A stretch of DNA of 64,000 nucleotides. It comes from Acanthochromis polyacanthus. Taxonomy: Eukaryota > Chordata > Actinopteri > Pomacentridae. The notes beneath the pieces are model-generated. The model searched no databases and was not told the DNA's origin. It saw only the letters and a program-made list of their open reading frames with translations. The stretch spans positions 13,074,995-13,138,994 of the forward strand of contig NC_067132.1 of NCBI RefSeq assembly GCF_021347895.1, in the 5' to 3' direction. The translations under genes were made by a program, and so were the position numbers. Positions 25,334 to 37,915 of this stretch are shown piece after piece. Each line of letters starts with the position of its first letter. Within the stretch, counting starts at the first letter, position 1.

Positions 25334-28300
25334 TATAACAAGAACCGTGTAATATATGCATGTTTAGGTACTAGATGTTTAGATTCTTATCCATCATGTA
25401 GTGCCATCAAAGAGGTTTTCAATTCATTCCGAAGCATTACAGACCGCAATAAAAAAGTAGAAAGAGTCTACAAGCAACAACTGTACATCAATAAGCACTA
25501 TTGAGTAGTAGTAACGGTACAAGTGATTTCAAAGCAATTAGACCAGCAATCGTAGTCAGTCGAGGCATGACTGTCGACACACTAACGCAGTGTGGATAGA
25601 GATGTAGCAAGACTCAGTATCTAAAGAGACCTTTTTAGCTTCAGGAAAATTAAAAAAACAATTGCCAAAGTGTAAAAATTAACCTCTTTTGTTTACCCAC
25701 ATGTGCTGCAAATGCTAGCATGTCTAGCTAACTAGCTAGAAACACATGGCATGGCATTTTTACACATATGTTTTGCAGATATCTGTTGTTTACTGATGTT
25801 ACTTTTATAAGTTCTGTGATTTCTCATTACAGATATCTACATTTCACTTTCAGATATTTACAGTTTAAGTCTGGAACTCCAGCAAACTGTAATTACAGAT
25901 ATCTTAAAGGATATTTCAGATTTATGTACTTACCTCTGAAGCTACAGTAACTGTAACTGAAACCACTTATAATGTGTTGTTTTATTGCCATGCCAGAGCA
26001 GCCTGAGGCCAAAGTTCTGAAATTTTGTTTTTACCATAAGTCTCTAATGAACAAAGCTTTTCAAGAACTGCCTGCTGATAAGCTCTTCCTATTTCACGGC
26101 ATTTTCTAACTATCTTATCCACCATAATTTTTGTTGCACAAACATCCAATTAGAAGTTTTGTAAGAGGAATGTCACGTGCAATATTTTAGGCGAGTCATA
26201 ATGACATTTGAGATATCGGCAACTATTATTTTGACTAGTCCAAACTGAGTTACAGACAACTGTAACTGTTGTTTTGACTGGTCAGAATGATGTTAGAGAT
26301 TTCTGAAATTGAAATTATGGCTTATCATAGTGTAATTAGGAATTTTAATTCCAGATAGTCAAACTCCACTAATGCTGAATTTTAAAATGTCTTGACATTG
26401 GACACAGGTAAACAGCCTGTATGGCATTAGTTCTAGAATACCAGCAATATATTACATGTAGCTCATATATGTAAGTTGAAAGGTTAAAACATGAATAAAA
26501 CAATGCTTTAGTTATATATAAATGCCATATGGTAAACGTGGGCTACTCTGCACTACAACTAAACTGTCTTTTATGTGACTGGTTGGTAATGGTTTGCCTT
26601 CACATGCTGGCAGTAATGTTCACTGGTGGTCAAACACCACAGTTATGTTTGCCATATATGGCATTTTTAACAGTAACAGTTTCATTCGTCGTTTTCTGGC
26701 AGTCACTTGTAGTTAACTTTAGTCAATGTTGCCATAAAATTTGTAGTAAGGCTGTATTTTTATTTGCAAATCTGTGGTGAACTTTTCTTACATTATGTTT
26801 CATGTCATTTTTATGAAAGAAAGATTACTTTTCAGTTATGGTGCTTTCATTGTTTGTGGTTATGAGTTTGAAACTGCTGTTCGGCTGGTGGTCTATGCTC
26901 GCGTTAGGTTTTTCTCACAATCCAAACACAAGCATGACAGTGGAAATGGTGGTTCAGAATTAACCACGGGCGTGAATGTGAGCACAAAGGGTCATCTGTG
27001 TTGGCACTGCAATGAAATGGTGACTTGTCCACAGTGTCAGCTTGCTGCTTCATTACCTCTGTATAGCTAATCCATGGGCTTTTGTACAAAGTTAGCCAAA
27101 AACCCACCACCGGTTTTCCACAAATATCATCTAAAAACACAATCTTGTTCCAAATTTGTGGCAATATTGCCCAAGCTGACCTAGAACTGTCTGCCAAAAA
27201 TCTAAATTACGTATGAAAATATGACTTTGCTGCAAACCTGTGGAAGCAATGCCAAAGATTAACCACAACTGTTTGTCAGTAACCTAAAGTTTTGCAAAAA
27301 TGTGTCAGAATAGTTTTAAAGTGCATATGTAGTGTGCAGGAACAGAAAGGTAAGGCTTTCAATTGGTCAACAAATCTTTAGGAATAATTCTGATCATTTT
27401 TCAGAATAGTAATGGTGAATACACAGAAGCTAGAAAGAGACCAAACGAAAAAAATAATAATTAAAAAAACTGACCCAGCTGAGTTCTTCACAGTGTGGGC
27501 CGCTGTAAATCTGGGTTAGGACAGCCTGCAGGGCATGAAGTGATGCTGAGTTTTGGGGGGACTTCAGAGCATGAATGCAATCAGAATAACAGCTCAACAC
27601 CCACAGCTAGCCAAAGGGGTACACACACAGAAACCATACCTGAGAGGAGGGAATAGAGAAAAGAACACAGCAAACACAGAGAAAGAGAGAGATCACTGCA
27701 TGCTGGAGAAGGAAAAACAGCAAACTGGGAATATGGGTCAAGGATGCAGACGCAGCGTTTCAAACAAGAGTGACAAATCGTTAAACCTTAGCTGCACATT
27801 TGCACCATGAGAAACACCATCAACGATTCACAGGAAGTTCATTAATTTCTGACAGAGCCCAGAGACCAGAGAGACGCGGTCGATGTCAACAATCAGTCAG
27901 CTGAGAAGTTGTCCTCAGCTGAACTTTTCTCAGCAATTAGATGTCAACTGCCAGTCAGAGTTGGTGTTTTTTCCTCACACAGATGTGAGGAAGTTTCATG
28001 AACAACAGTGACTGGTTATGTGGAAACACCCTTTCAGATCAGCTGGACAAATACATTGTTTAAATGCAACCAAACAATGAAAAAGCTAATAGGGAGAAGG
28101 CGTGCATGCGATTTTGTAAAATATAACATACTGTTTAAGAGCTGCTATGATACTTAAAGCTACATTCATTAAAAATGCATTTATGTTTGTTAAAGGACAT
28201 AACAATTTTAGAATTTGTTGTGTGTTGTGTCCATGCTTTAGCTAATCAGATTTTCATAAAAACTATGTTACAACAGTGTGGTGTTCCATTTAAGCCATTT

Positions 28301-29212
28301 TTATTTACAAAGCGATTACTTTCATGGAGAAAACTTCTAAATAGTAGAACTGATACACAAAGATGAGTCCTATCTATGACTGTAGAGAGACTTTAAACCA
28401 GCTGTGTAGCTTTAACAAACTAGCGACATATACTCCAATCATTCTGTGATGTGTTCGTGTGACAGATCAGACTGATTGATCTCAAATTTGCCAATGATCT
28501 TAAGGTGTTTGTTATTTTTCTCCATATGTCACTTGGCTAAACTTAAAACCACAGCACTTTTGTTGCAACTATTATTATTCTGTTATAATAGAAAAAACAC
28601 ACCGGGGTATTTGTACTTTTTAACAAGTAATTGCAAATATTTGTGGGCTGCACTAAGCTCAGGTTGCAGCTATGGTACCCTTAGTGTAATATGTAGATAG
28701 TAGGAAAATAGAATGCCGCATTAAGCACATGCCAAAAATGGCTACTACCCACAATCAATATCAAATGAGTCTGACCATTTTTTTTCAAATGCTCCAGTAT
28801 TGATGAATTTAAGTTATGAAGGCTCAAAATAAGGGGATCAAGATGAAACATTCTGAACCAGCCAGGACATTTGCACAACACACACACACACAATGTATTT
28901 CTGTTCATGTCCATTTCTGCTGTTGTCCTTCCTCTAAAATTCTCTTCATGTTCATCCTGGACACATCAACAACAACACATAATTGTAACGTTTAACATTT
29001 TAGCGACTCCTTTATGTCACAATCAAAGTTTTGCCTGTTTATCAGTCTTTGAACAGGACCTTTCAGAAACCGTAGTCATACCTAAAATCTCAAGCCAAAT
29101 TTGACGGTGACAAATATTTCAGTAGGATGTCAGCTTCATGTAGACATGAATGACGTGATGCTTATGATCAGAAACAAGCTGCTGACTCTCAAATACAAGT
29201 CTAAATTATTGT
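25334..29212. other. Intergenic, no gene seen
   Basis: No recognisable gene. A degenerate SINE tail may lie at 26,966-27,045. Frames such as 26,774-27,070 (+) and 27,553-27,810 (+) carry no domain and overlap repeat-like sequence. A short AC tract lies at 28,878-28,894. Confidence 0.45.
26966..27045 (+). repeat. Possible degenerate SINE tail
   Basis: The order of gggcgtgaatgtgagcacaa, tgtgttggcactgcaatgaa and tggtgacttgtccacagtgt follows the body/tail of the SINE at 43,330-43,410 (gtgtgaatgtgagtgtgatt, actggcaacctgtccagggt) with many substitutions. The head is absent. Confidence 0.3.
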
Positions 29213-29240
29213 CCCCCCCCCCCCCCACACACACACACAC
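29213..29240. repeat. C-run followed by (AC)n
   Basis: Fourteen consecutive C (29,213-29,226) followed by seven AC units. A short, compound simple repeat. Confidence 0.9.
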
Positions 29241-29459
29241 TTTCACTTTTGAGTTTTCTTTTATTTATTCAGTTTATACAGTACTGTAAAAAGCAAAACA
29301 GGTTTTGCATTGTAATACTTCACAAAGACTTGCTTAGCTCTTGAGGGATTGAAGCATAACTATAAACAGAATTTTAAAAAAAAAGATAGAATCAGATAAA
29401 AATCTGAGACAAATAAACCATAACTGAAATCTAGAGAACAAAAGTAGGTCTTAAGGTAC

Positions 29460-30000
29460 TTCTTTTAGGCATCAGTAGACTCAGATTGTCTAAGGACTAA
29501 CTAAGGAGAACTAAGGAGCCTCTACAGAAAGAACTCTGTCCCCAGTTCATGAGTCTCACGGTCTGATGCTGCTGTAAGGGGTAAAAGTTCTGGGATAAAG
29601 TAGGGGTGAGACCACAGACGGCAAGGACAGAGGATATGTGGTCCTGTTTTGTAGAACTTATTACTGACCAGGCAGCAGCGTTTTGAATTAGCTGTAAACA
29701 GGTGATGGTCGTCTGAGATGTACCCGGGCAGAAGACATTACAGCAGTCTAGCCTGGATGATATTAATGGAAATGCTAAAAGGCTGCAAATAAAACACCTA
29801 GGTTCTTGGCATGCGGTCTCACGCAGACTGAGAGGCAGTGACGGAGGTATGATGGGGGAGGGAGGCAGTGAACAGGATCTTTGTCTGTCCTCATTTAACT
29901 GAAGGAAGTTATGAGCCAACCAGTCTTTAATATCACGGAGACAGTTTTGCAATTGAATTACACTGGCCTGATTTTGGAGGAGATAGATCTGTCTTTCATC
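29460..30000 (-). mobile_element. LINE fragment (L2/Rex-like reverse transcriptase)
   Basis: The minus strand reads IKDWLAHNFLQLNED near 29,900-29,945 and RLDCCNVFCPGTSQTTITCL with QLIQNAAAWSVISSTKQDHI near 29,640-29,770. These follow the thumb/C-terminal part of L2-clade reverse transcriptases (WM..NFLQLN, LDYCN, LQ..QNAAAR). The stretch between them is rearranged and no catalytic region is present, so it is a dead fragment. Confidence 0.65.
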
Positions 30001-30334
30001 TACCTCTGTCTGTTAAAGGTAATCAATGAAGTCAGGGAGAGCGCTTCTCATTTTAACACTTTCTCGGAGTGTGTATATTAAAGGCACTTCTTTCTAATAA
30101 AGGAGCTGATGATAATATCAGTATTAATCAGTCTGTAATTAGCAAAAGGTTCATATGCTCACAGCTGAACTGTTCACCAGAGTAGCTAACATTATCCTAA
30201 TGAAAGATACATATTCACACACATATGAGTGTAGTATATGGGAGAGGTGCCATAAAAATCATTTTATAATCTCATCATTTAATTTGTCATTTGTGTTTAC
30301 ATTTTATTAAAATATGTTTTTAGCACACTATATT

Positions 30335-30420
30335 TTGCCGATCTCTTGTGAAGTACTTTGAAACTGCATTTACTTTGTTTGAAAAGTGCTACATAAATAA
30401 AGTCTTACTAATTGAAATAA
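30335..30420 (+). mobile_element. LINE 3' end (L2-like)
   Basis: The motif cttgtgaagtactttgaaac, then tttgaaaagtgctacataaa and taaagtc, is the typical 3' end of L2-type fish LINEs, which finish with a short repeated tail after AATAAA. Only the 3' end is present. Confidence 0.5.
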
Positions 30421-31013
30421 TCTATATCGACAATACATAGTAAAGGATTTTAGTGGAATCTATATATCTTTTCTTGTTGACTTAATATCAATATATATTT
30501 TAAGTTAAATTAACTTATTTTCCATCATATACTTAGAATTTAACACTGTCTCTCTTCAGCTGTATACCTATAATAAAAGGCAAAAAAGACCCAAAATAAT
30601 CTTTATTTAAAAAAATAAATTAAAAAAGTCTAACAACTCAAAGTGGAGGCTTTTCTTGTTGGTGTTTGTGATTTTCTTGGTTCTTTTTCCTGCCGCAGGA
30701 AAATCAGAAATTACAGTGGAGTCACAGAGTCAACAGAGTCCTGTTGCATCAGCAGTCACAAGCAGTGCTTTTAAACTCATGCATTGTTCATTGTACTGAA
30801 AAGACCCTTTACCCCTTCTGGTCCAACTTTTCAACTAAGGCTAAGCTGAGAGTCGATTTCCAATCAAAGTTTCAATTAGGATATCTCAAAGGCTGTAATC
30901 TTGAGTATATCCTATGCAGCACATCTGAACCAGGGTTTAAACTGTCATTCTACTAATTTTCAGTCCTCTTTGTGCGACGATTACAATGTTGATGGAATCT
31001 CATGTGTTACACA

Positions 31014-31320
31014 TACAGGGGGTTTCGCCATAAGTCAGCACTCCAGTGAAAATGTAAACAAAGTCCTTATGTGCATCACGATATCGATCAGTTCTTCATG
31101 AATACCAATGACTTTCATGCATGTGTGAGTCATTTTGCAAGCTACAAGTTCGCGAATGTAGCACAGTCCAAGGTGGCGTACAACCGGCGAATGTAAACAA
31201 AGCCATCTTGTAGCGCTGCGTGACAACGTCTTCGTCCACTCCGCTCACCAACTAGCTCCACGTAACCAGTTCTGACATAACGACAAAACGCCGTCCGTCG
31301 TAAACCGAGGACCCCCTGTA
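31014..31320. mobile_element. Short DNA transposon with 7-bp target duplication
   Basis: The left end tacagggggtttcgccataa and the complement of the right end (tacagggggtcctcggttta) share a 10-bp identical terminus. The flanks TTACACA (31,007-31,013) and TTACACA (31,321-31,327) are a direct duplication. The 307-bp interior is CpG-rich on the right and non-coding. The superfamily is uncertain. Confidence 0.7.
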
Positions 31321-31364
31321 TTACACAATGAATATGTAACTGAAGCTTGACTTTGAAAAATGCT

Positions 31365-31640
31365 ATCCATCCATTTTCTTCTGCTTATCCAGGGTCAGGT
31401 TTCGATGACAGCAGGCTCAGTAGCTCATTAAAGACTATCCATTCTCCTAGTAGACTTGCCAAGCTCCTCCTGACAGATCCCAAGGTCTTCCCAGGCCAGA
31501 TGAGATATGTGATCCCTGCAGCAAGTTCAAGGTATAACCTGGGTTCTCCTCCCAGTTGGAGGAACATCCTAATCAGATACTCGGGCCGCCTCAGGAGATT
31601 CCTCTTGACACAACGGAGCAGCGACTCTTTGCCTACCAAA
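31365..31640 (-). mobile_element. RTE-type LINE 3' fragment
   Basis: The minus strand ends in a catccatccattttcttctg complement, the usual ATGGATGG-type tail of RTE LINEs. Before it the strand reads LLRRPEYLIRMFLQLGGEPR, GITYLIWPGKTLGSV and RRSLASLLGEW, matching the C-terminal region of fish RTE reverse transcriptases (HLIRMP..R..Y I..LAWE.LG). It is truncated. Confidence 0.6.
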
Positions 31641-32060
31641 GAACTGCAACCACATTCTGGTGGAGGGGTTTGTGTGTCTCCGTGATCCTAGCAGCTATAT
31701 TATCAGGACCAATAGCCTCTGGCATCACTAAACTGGTTCTGGGGGAGAAACCAGACAAAGAATGATTCAAGGAACCCCCACTGAACTGGCAAAAAGGGAG
31801 CTTTGATACCTCGGTATAGAGAGATCGGGCCCAGGAGGGGAGCTAACTGGGGAACATCTGGTTGCAAAGTCTTAATCCCTGAGACTCGCTTAGATCATGG
31901 AGTCACCATCCAGTGGGTCTACTACCTGCTGGGATGGGTGTAGTTGTTCAGCTTATAAGCATTCAACCCACACATAGAGCCATCGCTGGGGGTGATGCAC
32001 TGCTGGCTGGTTGGAGGACTAAGTGTGTCTCCGCAGCCTCTATGTTGGTTGACTTGATAT
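31641..32060 (+). mobile_element. Probable 5' segment of the same LINE, inverted
   Basis: Plus-strand motifs ttctggtggaggggtttgtg, aactggttctgggggagaaa and agacaaagaatgattcaagg resemble the 5' region of RTE-type elements, but lie in the opposite orientation to the adjoining 3' fragment. Such an inverted 5' part can arise by twin priming during LINE insertion. Family assignment is from memory and tentative. Confidence 0.35.
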
Positions 32061-32457
32061 CTCTTAAATTTACTAGACTTGCTTTCAGAAGTTCAGTTAA
32101 CAGCATTTCCACAACAGCTCATAAAAACATTTGAGCCAACAGTTTCAAACACGATCAATACAGCTAAAGAACTGTCTTTTTGTATACTTAATTTGGATAT
32201 TTAGGTGAAATATGAAGTCCTGTTTAATAAGGTTTGTTTTTAAAAGATAAATTCTCTCAGCAGCAAGTGAATTCTGACGTATTATTAGTTGAGCCAGGTA
32301 ATTACATAACAATAACACTGTACTGTAAGTTAGTGATGTATATAAGCAGTACAGTGGTGGTTGAAATGACTCATGCCATGAGTCTAACCTCAACAATCAC
32401 TTAATCTCATATCATGAGTGTATGGAGACAGAATGGCAATCTTGACATCAAATAAGT

Positions 32458-32766
32458 CAGGGATGTCAAACTCATTCCACAAAGGGCCGGTGTGGCTGCA
32501 GGTTTTTGTTCCAACTAAGCAGCATCACACCAGACCTGACTCATTTAATCAACCGATCCCAGTCTCCAGACAGGTGATTGGTCAGACTGTGTGCTCCAGG
32601 CTACAGCATTTAGTTCCAACATATCTACAGCACATAGTCTGACCAATCACCTGTCTGGAGACTGAGATTGGTTGATTAAATGAGTCAGGTCTGGTGTGAT
32701 GCTGCTTAGTTGGAACAAAAACCTGCAGCCACACCGGCCCTTTGTGGAATGAGTTTGACATCCCTG
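32458..32766. mobile_element. hAT-type foldback MITE with 8-bp target duplication
   Basis: The element starts cagggatgtcaaactcattc and ends with its exact complement. The two arms (about 32,458-32,594 and 32,632-32,766) are almost perfect inverted repeats. The direct duplication AAATAAGT flanks both sides (32,450-32,457 and 32,767-32,774), an 8-bp length characteristic of hAT elements. At 309 bp it has no coding capacity. Confidence 0.9.
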
Positions 32767-32774
32767 AAATAAGT

Positions 32775-34389
32775 TATTTCTCACATCTGCACACATGAGA
32801 GAATTGGTAAAAATCACAATAAAATGTGAGCTGGATCAGTAGTATCAGGTCATACTTCACTGTGCTGTTGGACTGTGTCCTCCGACTGTGATAAAAGTTC
32901 TTCCCAGCAAATAGACTTCATAGGGACTTGTGGATATCAAATCTATCTCTGAAGGACAGACAACAGCGGTGAGCTGAGGGCAGAGGCAGGAACATCTCCT
33001 GCTGTCCTCTATAAATATAGGACCTCTTCAAGTCACTAGTTCTCTCAAGAAACCACAGTTTCAGAAACAGCTCAGTTCTCAAGGTAAACCTGTTGGCAAC
33101 AATACACAATACAGGAAACCCGAGTTTACCTTTTGTCATTGTCTGATATGTTGACGCCCATTGTGCAGCATGTGTATGTGCCATGAGAAGGCATTTAGTT
33201 GAAAAGAAAAAAAAAACAGCAGTGACTTTTCTATCAAATAACTCAGTAAAATCAGGACACAGAGATATGCTATGTGAGTATTTAAGGTGAGAAAATGGTG
33301 GCAGTTTTGTTTTGGAGGCAGAATAGAACAAAATCTCAAGCCTTCATTCACAGCAATAAAACATAAATGTCCAAAATGCAAAGGAAAATTTTTATTTTAC
33401 CCCATTTTCTTTATTATACATTTACATAAATCGGTCTTAATTTAAAAAATAAAATCTTGTCTGTGTTTTAAAGGTACAACTTTTCATAAAACGATTACAA
33501 AATAATTGAATGGAAGTAATTAACTGAGGAAGTTTCCTGGTGATATCTAGTAGTTAAAATTATTATCCATAAAATGAAGTTTCTAATAAAAATGTTGAAT
33601 ATTATGTGATTTCTGGAGTGATAAAAAGAAATATCTGAAATCTCCTCTATAAAGACATTCGACTCTAAATTCTCAGCAAAATTAAACAAGTCTTCTGAAC
33701 CTGGCTTGATCCATTATTCATATTTCTTTTGTAAAATAGATGGAAATTGGTGCATATTTTGGAAAGATAATGTGTAATTTACATATTTAAACACAACATT
33801 GCTGGAAACTTGTAATGAAAAAAAGAATTGACTTAATCTACGCAATCAACTAGGGAACTTTGATGGGACTATCTATCAGTATATTGACCTGTAGCGTCTT
33901 TCTTTGAACTGAGTGTGATTCACTCTTTATAGGAATTATACTATTACCTGTGTATGTCTTTAGAAGGCATACAATGGAGAAATTGGGAAAAGAAAAAGTA
34001 AAAGTTCCCATAAATCAGTTTAGAAACCACCAAAGCTAGTTCAGCATATTTTCAATGGTGCCAATTTGACTAAATGTTGGGTATAAGAGGGCATCAGCTG
34101 TCTGTGGGTGGGCCCAGTGTAGCCTCACTTTTGTTTGATCAATACGATATAATGAACAAGGTAATGGTTTTGTTGTCTAATGTGCAGAATTTGACTACAT
34201 GTACTTAATAAAGTGCTTAATATTGAAATAACAGACAAAAAGTGTATCGGCTGCTTTGAATTTTGAAACATAAAAGCATTAGGATCTACAAAAGGCTCCC
34301 GAGTGAGTCCTTAAACTGCTTAAAGATTGAACAAATCGCCAGCAAAACACAATAAATCAAGGACTGGCTTTTCTTGTAAAAAGAAAACG
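32775..34389. other. Intergenic, no gene seen
   Basis: AT-rich sequence without recognisable exons or repeat ends. The minus-strand frame 32,918-33,331 has no domain. Confidence 0.45.
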
Positions 34390-35110
34390 TATTCAGCAGC
34401 TCTTTTCTCCTCTACATTCGACGTATCATGGTAATTTGCTGAGCTGCGTTCGTGTGAGGTGTGTAGTAAAGAGAACAATGCTCAAGTCAGAAGTTTTCTC
34501 CAAACAAGTGCCGTGCCTCGGAGGAATTCTCCTCTTGTCCTTGAGAGGCATCATGGAGTGTGACTTAAAGACTTTTTGTTCCTCCTCCGCTCCTTCTCTT
34601 CACCCCTCCTCCTCTCCTCCATGCCTCACTGTCTTCTTCTGTCTTTCTCCCTCCTGTCTTTTCTCCTCCTCCCACTACTTCTCGGTCGCCGGAGGGGGGT
34701 CTCTCCACGCTCTGATTGGTTTTATTGGCAGCGGTTCAGTCGTGGAGGATGCCGGGATGGCTCTTGATGTCATGCTTGATAAAGATGGATCAGCACATAA
34801 CATTAGGCAAAGCAGTTCTCTTTTCCAACTCATTAAAAAGACAACATTCGATGAGAATAGGAACATCCTCTGGTGTCAGGGAGATTCATGTTGAGTTATT
34901 CATCTACTAACTGTGTTTTAGGCTCGTCGTCAGGCGATGTGCTTTTAAAACATCACAAGTCCCGGCAGCGCTGCTCCTGTGAATGAATTTCGATGTACAT
35001 ATTTTATTAAAGGGACACTTTTGCATGTGACCCATATCCACGTGTCTCCCAGTATCTGCCATGATGAATGAACAAGGCTTTGCAGCTCTACTGGGAACTG
35101 TTTGCATGCC
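34390..35110. promoter_or_regulatory. Candidate conserved non-coding region
   Basis: Complex, GC-balanced sequence that includes a pyrimidine-rich block (34,580-34,680) and non-repetitive blocks such as gtgaatgaatttcgatgtac, atattttattaaagggacac and tgcatgtgacccatatccac. The 152-codon open frame at 34,436-34,894 is serine-rich from the CT-rich part and matches nothing I know. Conservation and enhancer function are inferred only. Confidence 0.25.
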
Positions 35111-37025
35111 AGAGTAGCGCGACAGAAATGGTTAAACCTCTGAAGCAGTCCGACCTTATAAGATGTGACATACTACAGTGAGTGAGTCCGTTCTTGGAAG
35201 CTCTCAACACATCACATTTTCCATTTCTACGATAAATAAGTCGTCACTGTTTTCTTATTCTGCCTTCCAAAGACAGAGAGGACGAACTACAGAAGCGGTG
35301 CAGTCGGAAGGAAAGCGTTTAAAGATTGTGCTGCGCCCTTCGTTTGCGGGATCTTCACAAAGTAAAAGTGGAAACGTATCTCTACAAACCAAATGTGGTG
35401 CTTCACATTTCTCATCCTTTTCAAGTAGTTTGAGAAAATAAACTTTACTTTTACTATTTAGCTCAAAGAAATAAAATGTAGCCTATCTACGTTATGCTTG
35501 CTGTCCATCAGTCTGCAAGATATCAATATTTATATTCAAATAATATATTAAATGGATTTAAAATGTGCTTCATGAATATTTCATTTCAAAAGTATCTTAT
35601 ATTGTCAAACTAAATGAATTCAACAAGAGTCAAAAAGTGAAATAAAAAGCAGTAACCGGACTGCTAAGCTAGCCAGACTTTACCAAGAGCTACTACTCAC
35701 TGCTGTTCCTATTGGATATAATGAATAACCAATAGAATTAACAGGCTAATTTATCAGAAAAAATACTTCTAGCTCAAAGGTAATGGGAGAAAAGCTTCAG
35801 TCAAGCTGAGAACATCTGGAAATAAACCCAAATTAACAAGTGCAGTTTCTGGAGCTATACGGATGAAGAGAGAAGTTCAGCATCAAATTGCAAGCTCCAG
35901 CTTTGAACCCTGATCAACAAGTAAACAAACCCAAGAGACATGTCTCAGTTTTGCCCTTCAAATTTAAAAACACACTAAGTATGAATTTGATCATTTGAAG
36001 AACAATGCCAGAGTGTGACTGACCCCTCTTAAGCCAACACAGTAACACAACTGCAAGCTTTGACTGCCGAACAACACCTGTTTCAAAACCCAACGATGTG
36101 TGATGACTAAAACCAGAAAGAGCTAAACATTACACTAATTTTAAAGGTTTTCTAAACAACCTTTCAGAACCACTAAATGCCATTAGAGTATCAGACCAAA
36201 ACAAACATTCACACCTACAGCCAACAAAAATAATCCATCCACAATCATTAGCTCACACTAGCAATGTAAAACTTCACCTGTTTCTCCTTCTTGATTCCTT
36301 GTTTAATCAGTCTGTTGGATTCAAGTGAACCCGTCTGTGGAAACAGACATACAGAGACTGGAGTGGAACAGACATGAACGGAGGAGAGTCTCAAAATAGC
36401 CACATATTAAACTAAAATGAAATTAGTGCATAAAAGCAAGGTTAAAACATCAATTAAATGATTTCTTTTCAAATTTGATTGATTTTTTGCAGTACGGATT
36501 GTTACAACTGTGGTTGTATACGCGTAGTTTTTTCTGTGCTCTGTGTGTGTCTCCTTTGGTTTGCACCATCCAATATTCAAATAGAGCTGTGCTGTGCCAC
36601 CGCTGGGATTCCAACCAGCACACACATCCATCACAACTTATTTGTATAGTAGAGAGCAATTCACGTTTTTAGGGTAACCACTGTTCTTTTCATGTTTAAG
36701 ATAAGATAGGGAGGTGAGACTGTTTTTCTTTTCGGCCAGTCTTACTCAACAGAATGGCAGGGTTTTTGGTTGTTATTTTGGTTGTGCTCACTCTGAATTT
36801 AAGTTAAACATTACCACTGCTTTGTTTTTGTTCAAACCACATTTTTGTTTAGCACTTCACATTTATTGTCAAAAAACTATCAATTTCTATGAGAAAATGC
36901 ATTTTGTGGATGCTTGGAACCAGTGAAGGATGGAACTTCATGTTGCTTTCAAGCATCCCCTAGGCTGGGCGTAAAACTGATGAATGCTAGACTACATTTA
37001 GGTTTATTTCATGTGGTTTAGGAGG
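35111..37025. other. Intergenic, no gene seen
   Basis: No recognisable exon or mobile-element end. Frames near 36,400-36,930 have no domain. Confidence 0.45.
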
Positions 37026-37420
37026 TAATAATAATGGATTTTATTTATAAAGCACATTACATTTGTAGACAAATCTCAATGTGCACAATCAAGAAGACAA
37101 TAAAAACAGTGATAAAAACCATATAATATAATTTAAAAGTTTAAATACAGTAAAAGCAATAACCATAAAAATCAATCAGAAAAGACAGTGCGAAATAAAA
37201 AGGTTTTCACCCCTTTTTTAAATGAATCCAACGTCTGTGGAGCCCTGAGGTGGTCGGGGAGGGCGTTCCACAGACGGGGAGCAGCAGCCTCAAAGGCCCT
37301 GTCGCCCATGGTCCTGAGCCGAGTCCTGGGCGGGCGCAGGCGGTGTAGTTGGCGCCCGCCAATCCCTCTCAGATTGTCTGTAGGTGCAGAGAGGACCAAC
37401 AGTTTCAAAGGGAGGGACCC
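37026..37420 (-). mobile_element. L2-type LINE 3' fragment
   Basis: The minus strand encodes the conserved C-terminus of L2-clade reverse transcriptases (PRTRLRTMGDRAFEAAAP, then RLWNALPDHLR and TLDSFKKGVKTFLF). It is followed by an AT-rich 3' end whose terminal repeat reads ataataat on the plus strand at 37,026-37,034. No polymerase catalytic region is present; this is a 5'-truncated insertion. Confidence 0.75.
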
Positions 37421-37915
37421 ACATGCACTAGCATGGATGCATAGCTACCAAAACACAGAATGGAGAAGCTCAGATACACACAAAGAGTGTTGCTTCTGCT
37501 AAAGATATATTCACTATATCTTTATATAGCAGTTAGCTATTGAAATAATTCCATATTTGTGCTCAGAGTCGTGCATATTGTGCCTTTAAAGCTTCTGCAA
37601 TGGCTACCTGTCTGCTTCAGAATTGATTTTGGGAACTTTTATTGGTTTGTAAAAATCTTAATTGTCTTGCTCCTGACTATCATATTTTGTTTTGATTTGT
37701 TTTTTAACTAGGACCTTCAGATCTTCTGGTAGTGGCCTTTTAATTATTCCCAAAGCCAAAACAAAAACCCACAGTGAGGCATCCAGCTCGTTATTATGGC
37801 CTACTTCTCTGGAACAGCCTTCCTGAAGACCCGAGGGCAGCAGAGAGTGTTAATATTTTCAAAAGCACACTCAAGAACTACCTTTTTAATCTGGCTTTAA
37901 ATAGCATTTTTTGTA

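Noticed and set aside
29497..29952. 151-codon minus-strand frame as a host gene
   Set aside because: Contains reverse-transcriptase motifs; it is a LINE fragment.
34436..34894. 152-codon plus-strand frame
   Set aside because: Serine/leucine-rich because of a CT-rich block; no homology recognised and no splice context.
37172..37502. Open frames near 37.2-37.5 kb as a novel gene
   Set aside because: The minus-strand frame is the C-terminus of an L2 reverse transcriptase; the plus-strand frame is its antisense.
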